Below the pieces are notes generated by a model. That model was not told the DNA's origin, ran no database searches, and worked only from the letters and a program-made list of their open reading frames with translations. Source: Cyclobacteriaceae bacterium (GTDB lineage Bacteria > Bacteroidota > Bacteroidia > Cytophagales > Cyclobacteriaceae). From it: DNA of 64,000 nt. Location: contig JAIBBC010000001.1 in assembly GCA_019694875.1 (NCBI GenBank), positions 1,116,001 to 1,180,000 on the forward strand. The letters are read 5' to 3'. The position numbers were made by a program, and so were the translations under genes. Shown here piece by piece: positions 53,487-62,530 of this stretch; positions within the stretch are counted from its first letter, which is position 1; every line of letters begins with the position of its first letter.

Positions 53487-53506
53487 CAAATTCAAAACCA
53501 AGCACA

Positions 53507-54385
53507 TTGAGCAAGAAAGTTAAGATCGGAACGGTGCAGATGAGCTGCACGAAAGAACCAAAGGAAAACCTCGCGAAGGCGATTGAACGCATCCGCGATG
53601 CGGCCAAAAAAGGCGCGCAAATCGTTTGCCTGCAGGAGCTTTTCACTTCGCTGTATTTCTGCGATGTGGAAGACTACGACAACTTCAAGCTCGCGGAGGC
53701 TATTCCGGGACCATCAACCGAGTCGCTTTCAAAAGTTGCGAAGGAATTAGGCGTGGTAATCATTGCTTCGTTGTTTGAAAAGCGCACGGAAGGATTGTAC
53801 CATAACACAACTGCTGTTATTGATGCTGACGGAACATACCTCGGCAAGTACAGAAAGATGCACATCCCGGATGATCCTGCGTACTACGAAAAATTTTACT
53901 TCACACCGGGTGATTTGGGGTATAAAGTTTTCAAAACCCGTTTTGCAACCATCGGTATTTTGATTTGTTGGGATCAGTGGTATCCGGAAGCATCGCGCAT
54001 TACCGCCCTGATGGGTGCTGAGGTTCTTTTCTATCCAACCGCCATCGGCTGGGCCACATCTCAGGACGAAAAAACCAATACTGAACAGTACAATGCCTGG
54101 CAAACCATTCAGCGCAGTCATGCTGTGGCAAACGGACTGCACGTGGTAAGCGTGAACCGGGTAGGTTTTGAGCAAAATGGTGCGATGAAGTTTTGGGGCG
54201 GTTCATTTATTGCGAATCCGTTCGGAAGCGTGATCTACAAAGGTTCGCATGAAGCGGAAGAAGTACACGTGGAGGAAATTGATCTTGCATTGTCTGATCG
54301 CTACAGAACACACTGGCCATTCCTCCGCGACAGAAGAATTGATTCGTATCAGCCGATCACGAAACGGTATATTGACGAAGACTAA
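53507..54385 (+). CDS. aguB: N-carbamoylputrescine amidase
   Basis: A 292-residue carbon-nitrogen hydrolase. The TTG start at 53507 is chosen because it directly precedes the conserved K-V-K-I-G-T-V-Q-M and follows a consensus -7 box; the frame continues upstream to 53450. The catalytic triad is visible: Glu in Q-E-L-F, Lys in K-Y-R-K-M-H, Cys in L-I-C-W-D-Q-W-Y-P-E. It converts N-carbamoylputrescine to putrescine. aguA follows 68 nt downstream. Confidence 0.95.
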   Translation: MSKKVKIGTVQMSCTKEPKENLAKAIERIRDAAKKGAQIVCLQELFTSLYFCDVEDYDNFKLAEAIPGPSTESLSKVAKELGVVIIASLFEKRTEGLYHNTTAVIDADGTYLGKYRKMHIPDDPAYYEKFYFTPGDLGYKVFKTRFATIGILICWDQWYPEASRITALMGAEVLFYPTAIGWATSQDEKTNTEQYNAWQTIQRSHAVANGLHVVSVNRVGFEQNGAMKFWGGSFIANPFGSVIYKGSHEAEEVHVEEIDLALSDRYRTHWPFLRDRRIDSYQPITKRYIDED

Positions 54386-54393
54386 CCTATAAG

Positions 54394-54447
54394 CAGTAGG
54401 CAGGTGGCAATAGGCAAATCTATTGCCTGTTGCTTATTGCCTGCCTG
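54394..54447. repeat. Imperfect inverted repeat between aguB and aguA
   Basis: The arms carry repeated GGCAA/TTGCC and GGCAGG/CCTGCC motifs, left 54394-54417 and right 54423-54447. They could form a hairpin before the aguA start. Such GGCAATAGGCAA-type repeats are common between Bacteroidota genes. Confidence 0.6.
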
Positions 54448-54453
54448 TTGAAC

Positions 54454-55491
54454 ATGAAAACTCCCAAAGAACTCGGTTTCTACTTCCCTGCTGAATTCGC
54501 AAAACATTCCGCTACCTGGCTGAGCTGGCCTCACAAAGAAGCTTCCTGGCCGGGCAAGATTGCAACGATCTATCCAAGCTATGCGGAGTTCATCAAACGT
54601 GTTGCCGAAGGTGAGCGTGTAAACATTAACGTGGCGGATGATGCGATGACCCATTTAGCCACCCGTTATCTCAATGAAGCCGGTGCCGACTTACGAAACA
54701 TCCAGTTTTTTATTCACCCCACCAACGATGCGTGGTGCCGCGATCACGGGCCTGCGTTTCTCATCAACCCGAGGGAGAAAAAGAAAATGATTGTGGATTG
54801 GGGTTATAACGCCTGGGGAGGAAAATATCCTCCGTTCGATCTGGATGATGTTATTCCAACACGCATTGCCAATCACTACAACATTCCGGTTGTTGAGCCC
54901 GGCATTGTTATGGAGGGTGGCTCGGTTGAATTTAACGGCAAGGGAACGTTGCTGACAACACGGGCATGCTTATTGAATCCCAATCGGAACCCGCATTTAA
55001 ATCAGGCACAGATTGAAAAGTATTTGACTGATTATTACGGGGTCGATCACATCCTCTGGCTGGGTGATGGGATTATCGGGGATGATACGGATGGGCACAT
55101 TGATGATCTTACCCGTTTTGTAAATGAGGACACGGTTGTGACGATCATTGAAGAGAACAAGCAGGACGAGAACTACGAAATCCTCCAGGATAATTTGAAA
55201 GAATTAAAGACGCTTCGGCTGGAGAATGGCAAGCAGATGAATATTGTAGAACTGCCCATGCCTTCACCGGTGGTATATGAAGATCAGCGTCTGCCCGCTT
55301 CGTATGCGAATTTCTATATCGCTAATAAATATGTGGTGGTACCTACGTTCCGCGACAAGAACGATGACCGCGCCATCGACATTCTTCAAAAATGCTTCAA
55401 CGACCGAAAGGTTATCGGCATTGATTCCACCGATATCATCTGGGGATTGGGGTCATTCCATTGCCTGAGTCAGCAGGAGCCGGAAGTATAA
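54454..55491 (+). CDS. aguA: Agmatine deiminase
   Basis: A 345-residue protein from the ATG at 54454, rather than 54430 inside the hairpin. Catalytic parts: M-E-G-G-S-V-E-F-N, D-T-D-G-H-I-D-D and the active-site Cys in L-G-S-F-H-C-L-S-Q-Q-E. It hydrolyses agmatine to N-carbamoylputrescine, which AguB (upstream) turns into putrescine. Confidence 0.96.
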   Translation: MKTPKELGFYFPAEFAKHSATWLSWPHKEASWPGKIATIYPSYAEFIKRVAEGERVNINVADDAMTHLATRYLNEAGADLRNIQFFIHPTNDAWCRDHGPAFLINPREKKKMIVDWGYNAWGGKYPPFDLDDVIPTRIANHYNIPVVEPGIVMEGGSVEFNGKGTLLTTRACLLNPNRNPHLNQAQIEKYLTDYYGVDHILWLGDGIIGDDTDGHIDDLTRFVNEDTVVTIIEENKQDENYEILQDNLKELKTLRLENGKQMNIVELPMPSPVVYEDQRLPASYANFYIANKYVVVPTFRDKNDDRAIDILQKCFNDRKVIGIDSTDIIWGLGSFHCLSQQEPEV

Positions 55492-55586
55492 CCACTGAGC
55501 AAAGTTTTCCGGAAAACTGGCTTTTGTCATGTAATTCAGGTTTTATCAAAAGGTAAATTGCATACTGCCATTATTAACCGGATTGT

Positions 55587-56591
55587 ATGAAAGTCACCTT
55601 TTTCTCCGCGAAGCCTTACGACAAGAAGTTTTTTACAGAACTGAACGCGAAGTATCAGTTTGAGCTCGATTTTTTTGAAACCCACCTCGGCCCGCACATT
55701 GTAAATGCCGTTAAGGAAAATACATTTTGCGTTTGTGTGTTTGTGAACGACAAACTCACAAACGAGGTAATCACCGTACTTGCAGCGAAGGGAGTTAAGC
55801 TGATAGCCCTGCGGTGTGCCGGATTTAATAATGTGGATCTGGAATCTGCGAAACGAAATAACATCAAGGTGTGCCGTGTACCGGCCTATTCACCTGAAGC
55901 CGTGGCAGAGCATGCAGTAGCGATGCTGATGACCTTAAACCGGAAGACGCATAAAGCTTACAACCGCGTTCGTGAACAAAACTTTTCGTTGGATGGGCTG
56001 CTTGGTTTTAACCTGTACGGAAAGACCATTGGAGTGATCGGAACGGGTAAAATCGGCAAGGCATTTATTAAAATTATGCTCGGCTTCGGTTGCCGCGTTG
56101 TCGCCTACGACAAATTTCCGGATTCAAACCTAAAGGCTACCGGTTTTCCGTATGTTGATTTTGATGAGCTGCTTCGCGAATCAGACGTCATTTCCCTGCA
56201 CTGCCCGCTTACTCCTGAAAATCATTACATGATTAACGAAGCAGTGCTTTCGCGGATGAAGCCCGGCATCATGATCATTAACACCAGTCGGGGCGGGTTG
56301 ATCAATACCGATGACATGATTAGAGGTTTGAAATCCGGCAAGGTGTCTTACTTCGGTCTTGATGTATACGAGCAGGAGGAGAAACTTTTCTTCCGGGATC
56401 TTTCGGCAACTATTATTGAAGACGACCGCATTCAGCGACTCATGAGTTTCCCCAATGTTTTGGTTACCGGCCACCAGGCATTTTTTACAGCGGAAGCATT
56501 AACCGAAATAGCAACTGTCACGCTGAACAGCGTTGCGTTGGTAGCTGCGGGAAAAGCTGATCAGGTGGCCGATGGCGTGATGCTCGCGTAA
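55587..56591 (+). CDS. D-lactate dehydrogenase-like 2-hydroxyacid dehydrogenase
   Basis: A 334-residue D-2-hydroxyacid dehydrogenase. The NAD motif is G-V-I-G-T-G-K-I-G. The signature I-I-N-T-S-R-G-G-L-I-N follows. Catalytic Arg, Glu and His lie in L-R-C-A-G, the Y-E-Q-E-E segment and T-G-H-Q-A-F-F-T. It is most like fermentative LdhA; other hydroxyacids are possible. It is transcribed alone. Confidence 0.93.
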   Translation: MKVTFFSAKPYDKKFFTELNAKYQFELDFFETHLGPHIVNAVKENTFCVCVFVNDKLTNEVITVLAAKGVKLIALRCAGFNNVDLESAKRNNIKVCRVPAYSPEAVAEHAVAMLMTLNRKTHKAYNRVREQNFSLDGLLGFNLYGKTIGVIGTGKIGKAFIKIMLGFGCRVVAYDKFPDSNLKATGFPYVDFDELLRESDVISLHCPLTPENHYMINEAVLSRMKPGIMIINTSRGGLINTDDMIRGLKSGKVSYFGLDVYEQEEKLFFRDLSATIIEDDRIQRLMSFPNVLVTGHQAFFTAEALTEIATVTLNSVALVAAGKADQVADGVMLA

Positions 56592-56636
56592 CTGCAGATA
56601 TTTTGTCTGATTTCATATTGGAAGGTCCGCTTTCTC

Positions 56637-56644
56637 TATCTTCG
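56637..56644 (+). promoter_or_regulatory. Promoter -7 box of the RarD-like permease
   Basis: TATCTTCG, seven of eight to consensus, lies 8 nt before the ATG at 56653, so the leader is probably very short or the start slightly different. Confidence 0.4.
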
Positions 56645-56652
56645 CGGCCGCA

Positions 56653-57552
56653 ATGAACAATCGCAAACATTACGCAGCAGCGATATCCGCTTTTGTAGTC
56701 TGGGGATTTTTCTCAATTCCGCTTCGGGCGCTGAGTGATTATACAGCAGGGGAGATCTTATACTTCCGCATCACGTTTTCGCTGATCATCCTATTAACGA
56801 TCATGCTGGTGTTCAGAAAGAGTGCCATCCGCAACGATCTCTCGCTTTTTAAGTCGTTCGAAAAACCACAGCGCAGGCAATTGGTTGCATTGACCTTAGG
56901 CGGTGCGGCATTGTTAATCGTGAACTGGCTGATTTTCATTTATGTAATCAATGCCATCAACATCAAGACGGCCTCGTTCTCGTATTTTATCTGTCCGGTG
57001 CTCACGGCCGTGTTGGGTAATTTTATTTTGAAAGAGAGACTTACACCACTGCAATGGATTGCTGTATTGTTGTGTGCGGTAAGCTGCGTGTTGCTTGGAC
57101 TGAATTCCGTTCTTGAACTCGGCTACAGCTTCGCGGTGGCGATTTCGTATGCACTCTATCTTGTTTCGCAACGCATAAATCATGGATTCGACCGGCTGGT
57201 TATCCTTACCGTTCAAATAGCCTTTGCCTTTGTTGTGTTGTCTTGCGCGTATCCGCTCTTAGTGGATGCTGTGCCGGCTTCCGGTTTCTTTTACGGTATG
57301 ATTGCGATCGTAGCCGGAGTGTTTACGGTTCTGCCATTGTTTCTGAATCTGTTTGCGCTTAACCGCATTAATTCAACAACAGTCGGCATTCTATTGTACA
57401 TCAATCCGCTGATGAATTTTGTGATTGCGTTTGTAATTTTTCACGAAACCGTAACGCAACTCCAGATTGTGGGTTATGCCATTATTTTGATTGCGCTTGT
57501 TCTGTTTAATTATCCCAACCTGCAGAAGCTAAGGGCAAAGGTTATCGGCTAA
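56653..57552 (+). CDS. EamA/RarD-family permease
   Basis: A 299-residue protein with about ten hydrophobic helices and two EamA halves. The RarD-type start F-V-V-W-G-F-F-S-I-P is seen. A chloramphenicol-sensitivity or amino-acid exporter family is likely; the substrate is unknown. The stop overlaps the convergent FTHF ligase by 4 nt. Confidence 0.92.
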   Translation: MNNRKHYAAAISAFVVWGFFSIPLRALSDYTAGEILYFRITFSLIILLTIMLVFRKSAIRNDLSLFKSFEKPQRRQLVALTLGGAALLIVNWLIFIYVINAINIKTASFSYFICPVLTAVLGNFILKERLTPLQWIAVLLCAVSCVLLGLNSVLELGYSFAVAISYALYLVSQRINHGFDRLVILTVQIAFAFVVLSCAYPLLVDAVPASGFFYGMIAIVAGVFTVLPLFLNLFALNRINSTTVGILLYINPLMNFVIAFVIFHETVTQLQIVGYAIILIALVLFNYPNLQKLRAKVIG

Positions 57553-58124
57553 CTAAATCGGATTACGTCAGAGGGCGTAATGCACACATCCATTTTTATA
57601 TCAAGCTGATTTGCGTCACTGATTTTTTCTTCCGCCCCGAAAAGAGATAACCCGATCTTTTGGCAATCAGGCCGGCAGGTTGCCAGAAACTTATCGTAAA
57701 AGCCCTTTCCGTACCCCGCCCGGTTGCCGTATTTATCGTAGGCGAGTAACGGTATCAGCACAATATCAATTTTATCGGGTTCGGTAGGAATGCCCTGTTT
57801 GGGTTCCTGGATTCCCCACTCGTTTGTTGCAAGCTGATGCAGACCTTCGAAATAAAAACTATCGAACACGCCCGTCTCACCATTTACTTTCGGGATCGAA
57901 ATTCGCACATGCGGAAACTCTCTTCTGATGCGATCCAGAATCAGCCACGTATCCACTTCTTTTTTTTTGATGATGGGAAGAAACGTATGCAAAACCTTTA
58001 CAAATGAAAGGTCGACCGTACTGAAAAAATTTTGATAGAGTTGGAAATTCAACTGACCATATTGCGCTTCCGATAAAGCAGCACGTTTCTGCGTGTAGAT
58101 TTTTCGCAGCTCCTGCTTAGTCAT
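57549..58124 (-). CDS. 5-formyltetrahydrofolate cyclo-ligase
   Basis: A 191-residue protein from the ATG at 58124 (M-T-K-Q-E-L-R-K). The signature Y-D-K-Y-G-N-R-A-G-Y-G-K-G-F-Y-D is intact. It converts 5-formyl-THF to methenyl-THF with ATP. It overlaps the 3' end of bshC by 8 nt and is probably its operon partner. Confidence 0.93.
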   Translation of the reverse strand: MTKQELRKIYTQKRAALSEAQYGQLNFQLYQNFFSTVDLSFVKVLHTFLPIIKKKEVDTWLILDRIRREFPHVRISIPKVNGETGVFDSFYFEGLHQLATNEWGIQEPKQGIPTEPDKIDIVLIPLLAYDKYGNRAGYGKGFYDKFLATCRPDCQKIGLSLFGAEEKISDANQLDIKMDVCITPSDVIRFS

Positions 58125-59685
58125 GGTATTGCAGCACGTTAAACCGGAAGTCGAACGGATCGAAAGCCGCAAGGATTTTTTGAATGAACCCGGAATCCTG
58201 AAGATAGAAATTTAAAAAATTGTCGGTGCGTTCCTGCAGGCTGCCGTTGGGGAACAGGTAGTCTTTAATTGCCTCAACCTGTTTCAGCTTGTCGGACTGG
58301 AAGCGTTTTTCCGAACGCAATAACTTGCTTTCAATTTTTTCGAGGCTTTTGATGGCACGTTGTGTTTCGGCAGCTACCATCGGCCCGAGTGTTTTGTCAA
58401 ACGCTTCTGCCTGCTGGCGGATGGTTTGAAAATAATTTTGAATCGCTTCCTTCTCTCCGTTGAGCCGGATTTTGTTTCGCGAGAACTTGATGGCAAAATG
58501 ATTGAACAGGTAATTCTTTTCAAAAAATAATTCCTTCAACTCAAGCCCGGTCTTTTCGAACTTACGAACCGCTGGCGCATCCATTACCATCGCAAAATTG
58601 CGTGGCATCAGCATCGGAAACGGAATGCTGAAGTGCCTGAATACTTCTTTCAATTGAAGCCAGTATACCACTTCAGCCGGACCGCCCACATAGGCAAGAT
58701 TCGGAAGAATAACCTCCTGATACACGGGCCGTAAAATCACATTCGGGCTGAATTTCTCGGGCGAATTTTCGATCATCTCTTCAACCTGCTGTTTCGAAAA
58801 CGAAAGATCGGTGTCAACGATTCTGAATTGATCATTCTCGCGTTCAATTCGCGCCCTCAGGTTATTCTCAAGATAAAAGAAATTGATCTCCCGGCTGTGA
58901 ACCTGTGGATGGTAGCCGATCTTTTCCAGTTCAGCATTCGTACTGTCAACAAGTTTATGGGGGGTGTGAATGAAAACATCCTCGCGGATTACATCACGGA
59001 AAAGTGATTTCAATTCTTTTGAATCGGCATCTACAACAACAATTCCCTCAGATCCGAAAAGCTCGTTCACATAAAAACGAACCGCTTCGCTAAGTGTTTT
59101 ATGTTTAAGATAAGCCTGCTGAAATATCGAAAGGCCTTCGGGCAACTCTTTCAATAATGGTTCAAGTTCTTTGGGATTGAAGCGACCAACGGCACCGGTC
59201 TGTTTGCTTTCCCATGTGTACTTTTTTCCGTTGAGTTTGAAATATTTAATCTCATCGAAGTCGTGATCTTCGCTCGCCATCCAGTAAACGGGAACGAACG
59301 TGTATTCGGGATAGGCCTGCTTTAATTGTTTACAGGCATTGATAACCGTCACAATCTTGTACAGAAAGTAAAGCGGTCCGGTAAAGATGTTTAACTGATG
59401 CCCGGTTGTTACGGTGAACGTCTTCTCATAGCCTAACGAAGCAATGTTACTTTTAACAGATTCGCTGATCGTGAGATTTTTGTATTGCGATTGCAGCACA
59501 TCAACTAATACCAGACGATTCTGCTTCGGGAACGAAGCCGACTTTTCTTTTATCTGATCCCGGAAGTTACTGATCTCGGGAAAGCGTCCGTAAAATTTTT
59601 TCAGCTGATCGTTCCTGCCAATGTAGTCGAGAAAAAAACTCGTGAAGGAATTCGTTTCAGGGAAGGCGATCTTCTGAACCTGCAT
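58117..59685 (-). CDS. bshC: Bacillithiol synthase (cysteine-adding enzyme)
   Basis: A 522-residue protein of BshC length. Signature blocks are T-T-G-H-Q-L-N-I-F-T-G-P-L-Y-F and P-V-Y-W-M-A-S-E-D-H-D-F-D-E-I. It adds Cys to glucosaminyl-malate in the last step of bacillithiol synthesis. bshA and bshB are not in this window; ytxJ is. Confidence 0.95.
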   Translation of the reverse strand: MQVQKIAFPETNSFTSFFLDYIGRNDQLKKFYGRFPEISNFRDQIKEKSASFPKQNRLVLVDVLQSQYKNLTISESVKSNIASLGYEKTFTVTTGHQLNIFTGPLYFLYKIVTVINACKQLKQAYPEYTFVPVYWMASEDHDFDEIKYFKLNGKKYTWESKQTGAVGRFNPKELEPLLKELPEGLSIFQQAYLKHKTLSEAVRFYVNELFGSEGIVVVDADSKELKSLFRDVIREDVFIHTPHKLVDSTNAELEKIGYHPQVHSREINFFYLENNLRARIERENDQFRIVDTDLSFSKQQVEEMIENSPEKFSPNVILRPVYQEVILPNLAYVGGPAEVVYWLQLKEVFRHFSIPFPMLMPRNFAMVMDAPAVRKFEKTGLELKELFFEKNYLFNHFAIKFSRNKIRLNGEKEAIQNYFQTIRQQAEAFDKTLGPMVAAETQRAIKSLEKIESKLLRSEKRFQSDKLKQVEAIKDYLFPNGSLQERTDNFLNFYLQDSGFIQKILAAFDPFDFRFNVLQYHD

Positions 59686-59751
59686 ATCAGCCGGGCTATG
59701 GTTTTGCGTTGCTATACCGATAACGGCAATTACGCGATAAAGTTCCTCAAA

Positions 59752-61062
59752 TTACACAACCTCGCCTGTCAGGTCAAACTCGGTGGCGCCCGTTATGTTT
59801 ACGTTAACAAAATCACCAATCCTGAGGTAGTTTTTCTGCGCATCAAGAATCACTTCGTTGTCAACTTCCGGTGAATCGAATTCGGTACGGCCTAAAAATT
59901 CACCACCTTCTTTACGGTCGATGATTACTTTTTGTGTGCTGCCAATCTTTGCCTGGTTCAACTCGAGTGAAATTCCTTGCTGTAGTTCCATCACGGCATC
60001 AATCCGTTCCTGCTTCACATCTGCCGGAACATCATCGGCCATTGAATAAGCATGTGTATTCTCTTCGTGCGAATAACCGAATACGCCCAGACGTTCGAAG
60101 CGCATTTTTTCGATGAACGTCATCATCTCCTGGAATTCTGCTTCGGTTTCACCGGGATGCCCGGCAATCATGGTTGTGCGAATGGCAATACCGGGAACTT
60201 TCTCACGAATGGTGTGGATCAACTCTTCAGTTTTTTTACGTGTGATTCCCCTGCGCATGATCTTCAGCATGTTGGTTGAACCATGCTGCAAGGGAATATC
60301 CAGATACTTGCAAATATTCGGGCGCTCAGCCATCACATCAAGTACATCCATCGGGAAACCGGCCGGGAACGCGTAGTGCAGGCGAATCCATTCGATACCT
60401 TCAACATCCGAAAGATTTTTCATCAGCTCAGCCAGGTTTCTCTTTTTATAGAGATCAAGTCCGTAGTATGTGGAATCCTGCGCGATCAGCAACAGTTCTT
60501 TCGTTCCGCCCTTCGCGAGATTTTTTGCTTCTTTTACCAATTCCTCAATCGGCCTTGAAACATGTTTACCCCGCATCAGCGGAATGGCACAAAATGAGCA
60601 CGGACGATCGCAACCTTCCGATATCTTCAAATACGCGTAGTGACTGGGATTGGTCAGAATCCGTTCGCCAACCAGTTCATGTTTATAATCTGCGCGGAAT
60701 GTCTTTAAGATTCGGGAAAGATCGCGGGTACCGAACCAGGCATCTACATCCGGAATTTCTTTTTCCAGGTCGGTGCGATAACGTTCCGAAAGGCAACCCG
60801 TAACATAAACCTTGTCAACAATCCCTTCTTCTTTAGCGTCCACATACCGCAGAATAGTATCGATTGATTCCTGCTTGGCATTATCAATAAAGCCACAGGT
60901 GTTGATGACCACCACATTCGCATCGTCTTTTTCGGACTCATGTACCGCATCAATGCCATTGCCACGCAACTGCGTAAGCAATACTTCCGAATCCACCAGG
61001 TTTTTTGAACAACCCAGTGTTACGATATTCACCTTCGTCTTGCTGTTTCCCTTTGTTTTCAC
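59752..61062 (-). CDS. rimO: Ribosomal protein S12 methylthiotransferase
   Basis: A 436-residue radical-SAM enzyme. The N-terminal UPF0004 part is L-G-C-S-K-N-L-V-D-S-E with further Cys in N-T-C-G-F. The radical SAM cluster is C-D-R-P-C-S-F-C. A C-terminal TRAM domain follows. It methylthiolates an Asp of ribosomal protein S12. Confidence 0.96.
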   Translation of the reverse strand: MKTKGNSKTKVNIVTLGCSKNLVDSEVLLTQLRGNGIDAVHESEKDDANVVVINTCGFIDNAKQESIDTILRYVDAKEEGIVDKVYVTGCLSERYRTDLEKEIPDVDAWFGTRDLSRILKTFRADYKHELVGERILTNPSHYAYLKISEGCDRPCSFCAIPLMRGKHVSRPIEELVKEAKNLAKGGTKELLLIAQDSTYYGLDLYKKRNLAELMKNLSDVEGIEWIRLHYAFPAGFPMDVLDVMAERPNICKYLDIPLQHGSTNMLKIMRRGITRKKTEELIHTIREKVPGIAIRTTMIAGHPGETEAEFQEMMTFIEKMRFERLGVFGYSHEENTHAYSMADDVPADVKQERIDAVMELQQGISLELNQAKIGSTQKVIIDRKEGGEFLGRTEFDSPEVDNEVILDAQKNYLRIGDFVNVNITGATEFDLTGEVV

Positions 61063-61136
61063 GTCAAATCCCCGCTTCGAACCGCAAATTTACTAAAAAT
61101 AAACGGGGTACAGATTTTGCCTTGAACAGCAAAACT

Positions 61137-61144
61137 TATCTTTA
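61137..61144 (+). promoter_or_regulatory. Promoter -7 box of the DUF6452/DUF6048 pair
   Basis: TATCTTTA, seven of eight to consensus. A TTTG at 61116-61119 lies 17 nt upstream, about where a -33 box would be. The start codon at 61151 is 6 nt after it. Confidence 0.5.
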
Positions 61145-61150
61145 CGGCCG

Positions 61151-61624
61151 ATGCAAAGAGCCTGTTGGGTATTGATCATTTTTCTCCTCGTGTTGGGCGG
61201 CTCGTGTCTGGACAACGACATCTGTTTACGCGGAGCCGACAATGCGCTGGTAATCGAATTCAAAAAATTTGTGGAGGGAATTCCGGTAACTGATACCGTT
61301 ACATTTCTCAATATTGAAGCGGAAGGGACAAACGCGGTTTTCTACCTGGAAGACCCGGATGTAACGGATACGCTCAGGTCTAAGGTGGTGGTAACGATCA
61401 ACCCTTACGCCAACGAAACCCTTTTTACATTTAATGACTTCAAAGGTGTAACGAAGACGCTGCGGGTCGGCTATAAAACAGAGGTAAGGTTTGTTTCGGA
61501 AGAATGCGGAAGTGAGCGCCTGCAATACGATTTGAAAGTACTGGAAACCTCGTTCAACACAGTGAATGTAATTCGGAAGAACCTCGATAAAGGACGATCG
61601 ACAAACATTGAAATTTTTAATTAA
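61151..61624 (+). CDS. DUF6452-like lipoprotein
   Basis: A 157-residue protein. The signal ends G-G-S-C-L-D-N-D-I-C, with a lipid Cys, and the short mature beta-rich domain is typical of a Bacteroidota family of unknown function usually paired with a DUF6048 gene, which overlaps its 3' end by 17 nt. Confidence 0.85.
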   Translation: MQRACWVLIIFLLVLGGSCLDNDICLRGADNALVIEFKKFVEGIPVTDTVTFLNIEAEGTNAVFYLEDPDVTDTLRSKVVVTINPYANETLFTFNDFKGVTKTLRVGYKTEVRFVSEECGSERLQYDLKVLETSFNTVNVIRKNLDKGRSTNIEIFN

Positions 61625-62324
61625 CATAGTACTGGTGCTGTTGCCTGCTATCGCAGTCGCGCAAGACAAAAGTGATCTTGAAAAGCTTGATACGCTGATC
61701 AACAACAAGCTGCGGTTTGTTCCCACGGCTATTCGCGTGGGGATGGATATCATTCCCCCGATCCGCACCTTTACCGACAGCAAGTTCAAAGGCCTTGAAT
61801 TCAATGCCGACATGGATTTCTACCGGTATTATTTGAATGTTGAATTCGGCCGTTGGGAACGCGATCTTGAAACCAAACTCGAAGAATACACCAATCATGG
61901 TAATTATTTCAGAGTGGGGATTGATGTGAACTTTCTAAAAAAAGACCCGGATAAGAATATGTTTTTTATCGGTGCCCGCTACGGGCACGGAAAATTTTCA
62001 GAGAACTTAACGATCACATCAGAAGATGATGTGTGGGGCACAAGCACAGATTCTTATAGCAATACCGGTGTTCAGGCAAACTGGGCCGAACTTACCACGG
62101 GATTAAAAGTTCGGATGTTCGGCATCTTCTGGATGGGTTATACCGCCCGCTATAAATTCTGGCTAAGTACCGATGCGGAGAAGGGATTTATCCCGCACGA
62201 TGTGCCCGGGTATGGCAAAACGTACAATGAGCATACGTGGGGCTTTAACTATTATATTATTTTCCGGATTCCTGTCAGGAATGACAAGATCGTTTCTAAA
62301 ATCCTCAAGAAAAAAATCGAGTGA
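61608..62324 (+). CDS. DUF6048-like outer-membrane protein
   Basis: A 238-residue protein with a TTG start (M-K-F-L-I-N) inside the previous gene and a signal ending A-V-A-Q. It looks like a beta-barrel (I-R-V-G-M-D, Y-F-R-V-G-I-D-V-N-F). The family is of unknown function. The pair with DUF6452 suggests an outer-membrane lipoprotein complex. Confidence 0.85.
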   Translation: MKFLINIVLVLLPAIAVAQDKSDLEKLDTLINNKLRFVPTAIRVGMDIIPPIRTFTDSKFKGLEFNADMDFYRYYLNVEFGRWERDLETKLEEYTNHGNYFRVGIDVNFLKKDPDKNMFFIGARYGHGKFSENLTITSEDDVWGTSTDSYSNTGVQANWAELTTGLKVRMFGIFWMGYTARYKFWLSTDAEKGFIPHDVPGYGKTYNEHTWGFNYYIIFRIPVRNDKIVSKILKKKIE

Positions 62325-62530
62325 TTAATCGAATGGAAGCAATTGGCTTTCTTATTTCAGCAGCGATTTTTTTTGGCGTGTGTACAGCAATCGCCAATTG
62401 GGGCAGATCAACGGGTTTGCGATGGGGTCAGATTTGGCTGATAGGAATTGCGCTGAGCCCGCTTGTTGCAGCGGTTATTGTTTTATTCTACAGTACAACT
62501 GTAAAAATTAAATCAGCCCTTTCTAAATAG
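62321..62530 (+). CDS. Small membrane protein (69 residues)
   Basis: Two hydrophobic helices (about residues 8-25 and 38-58). The start may be the GTG at 62321, which overlaps the previous stop by 4 nt, or the ATG at 62333. The stop overlaps the convergent ftsY by 18 nt. The function is unknown. Confidence 0.6.
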   Translation: MINRMEAIGFLISAAIFFGVCTAIANWGRSTGLRWGQIWLIGIALSPLVAAVIVLFYSTTVKIKSALSK

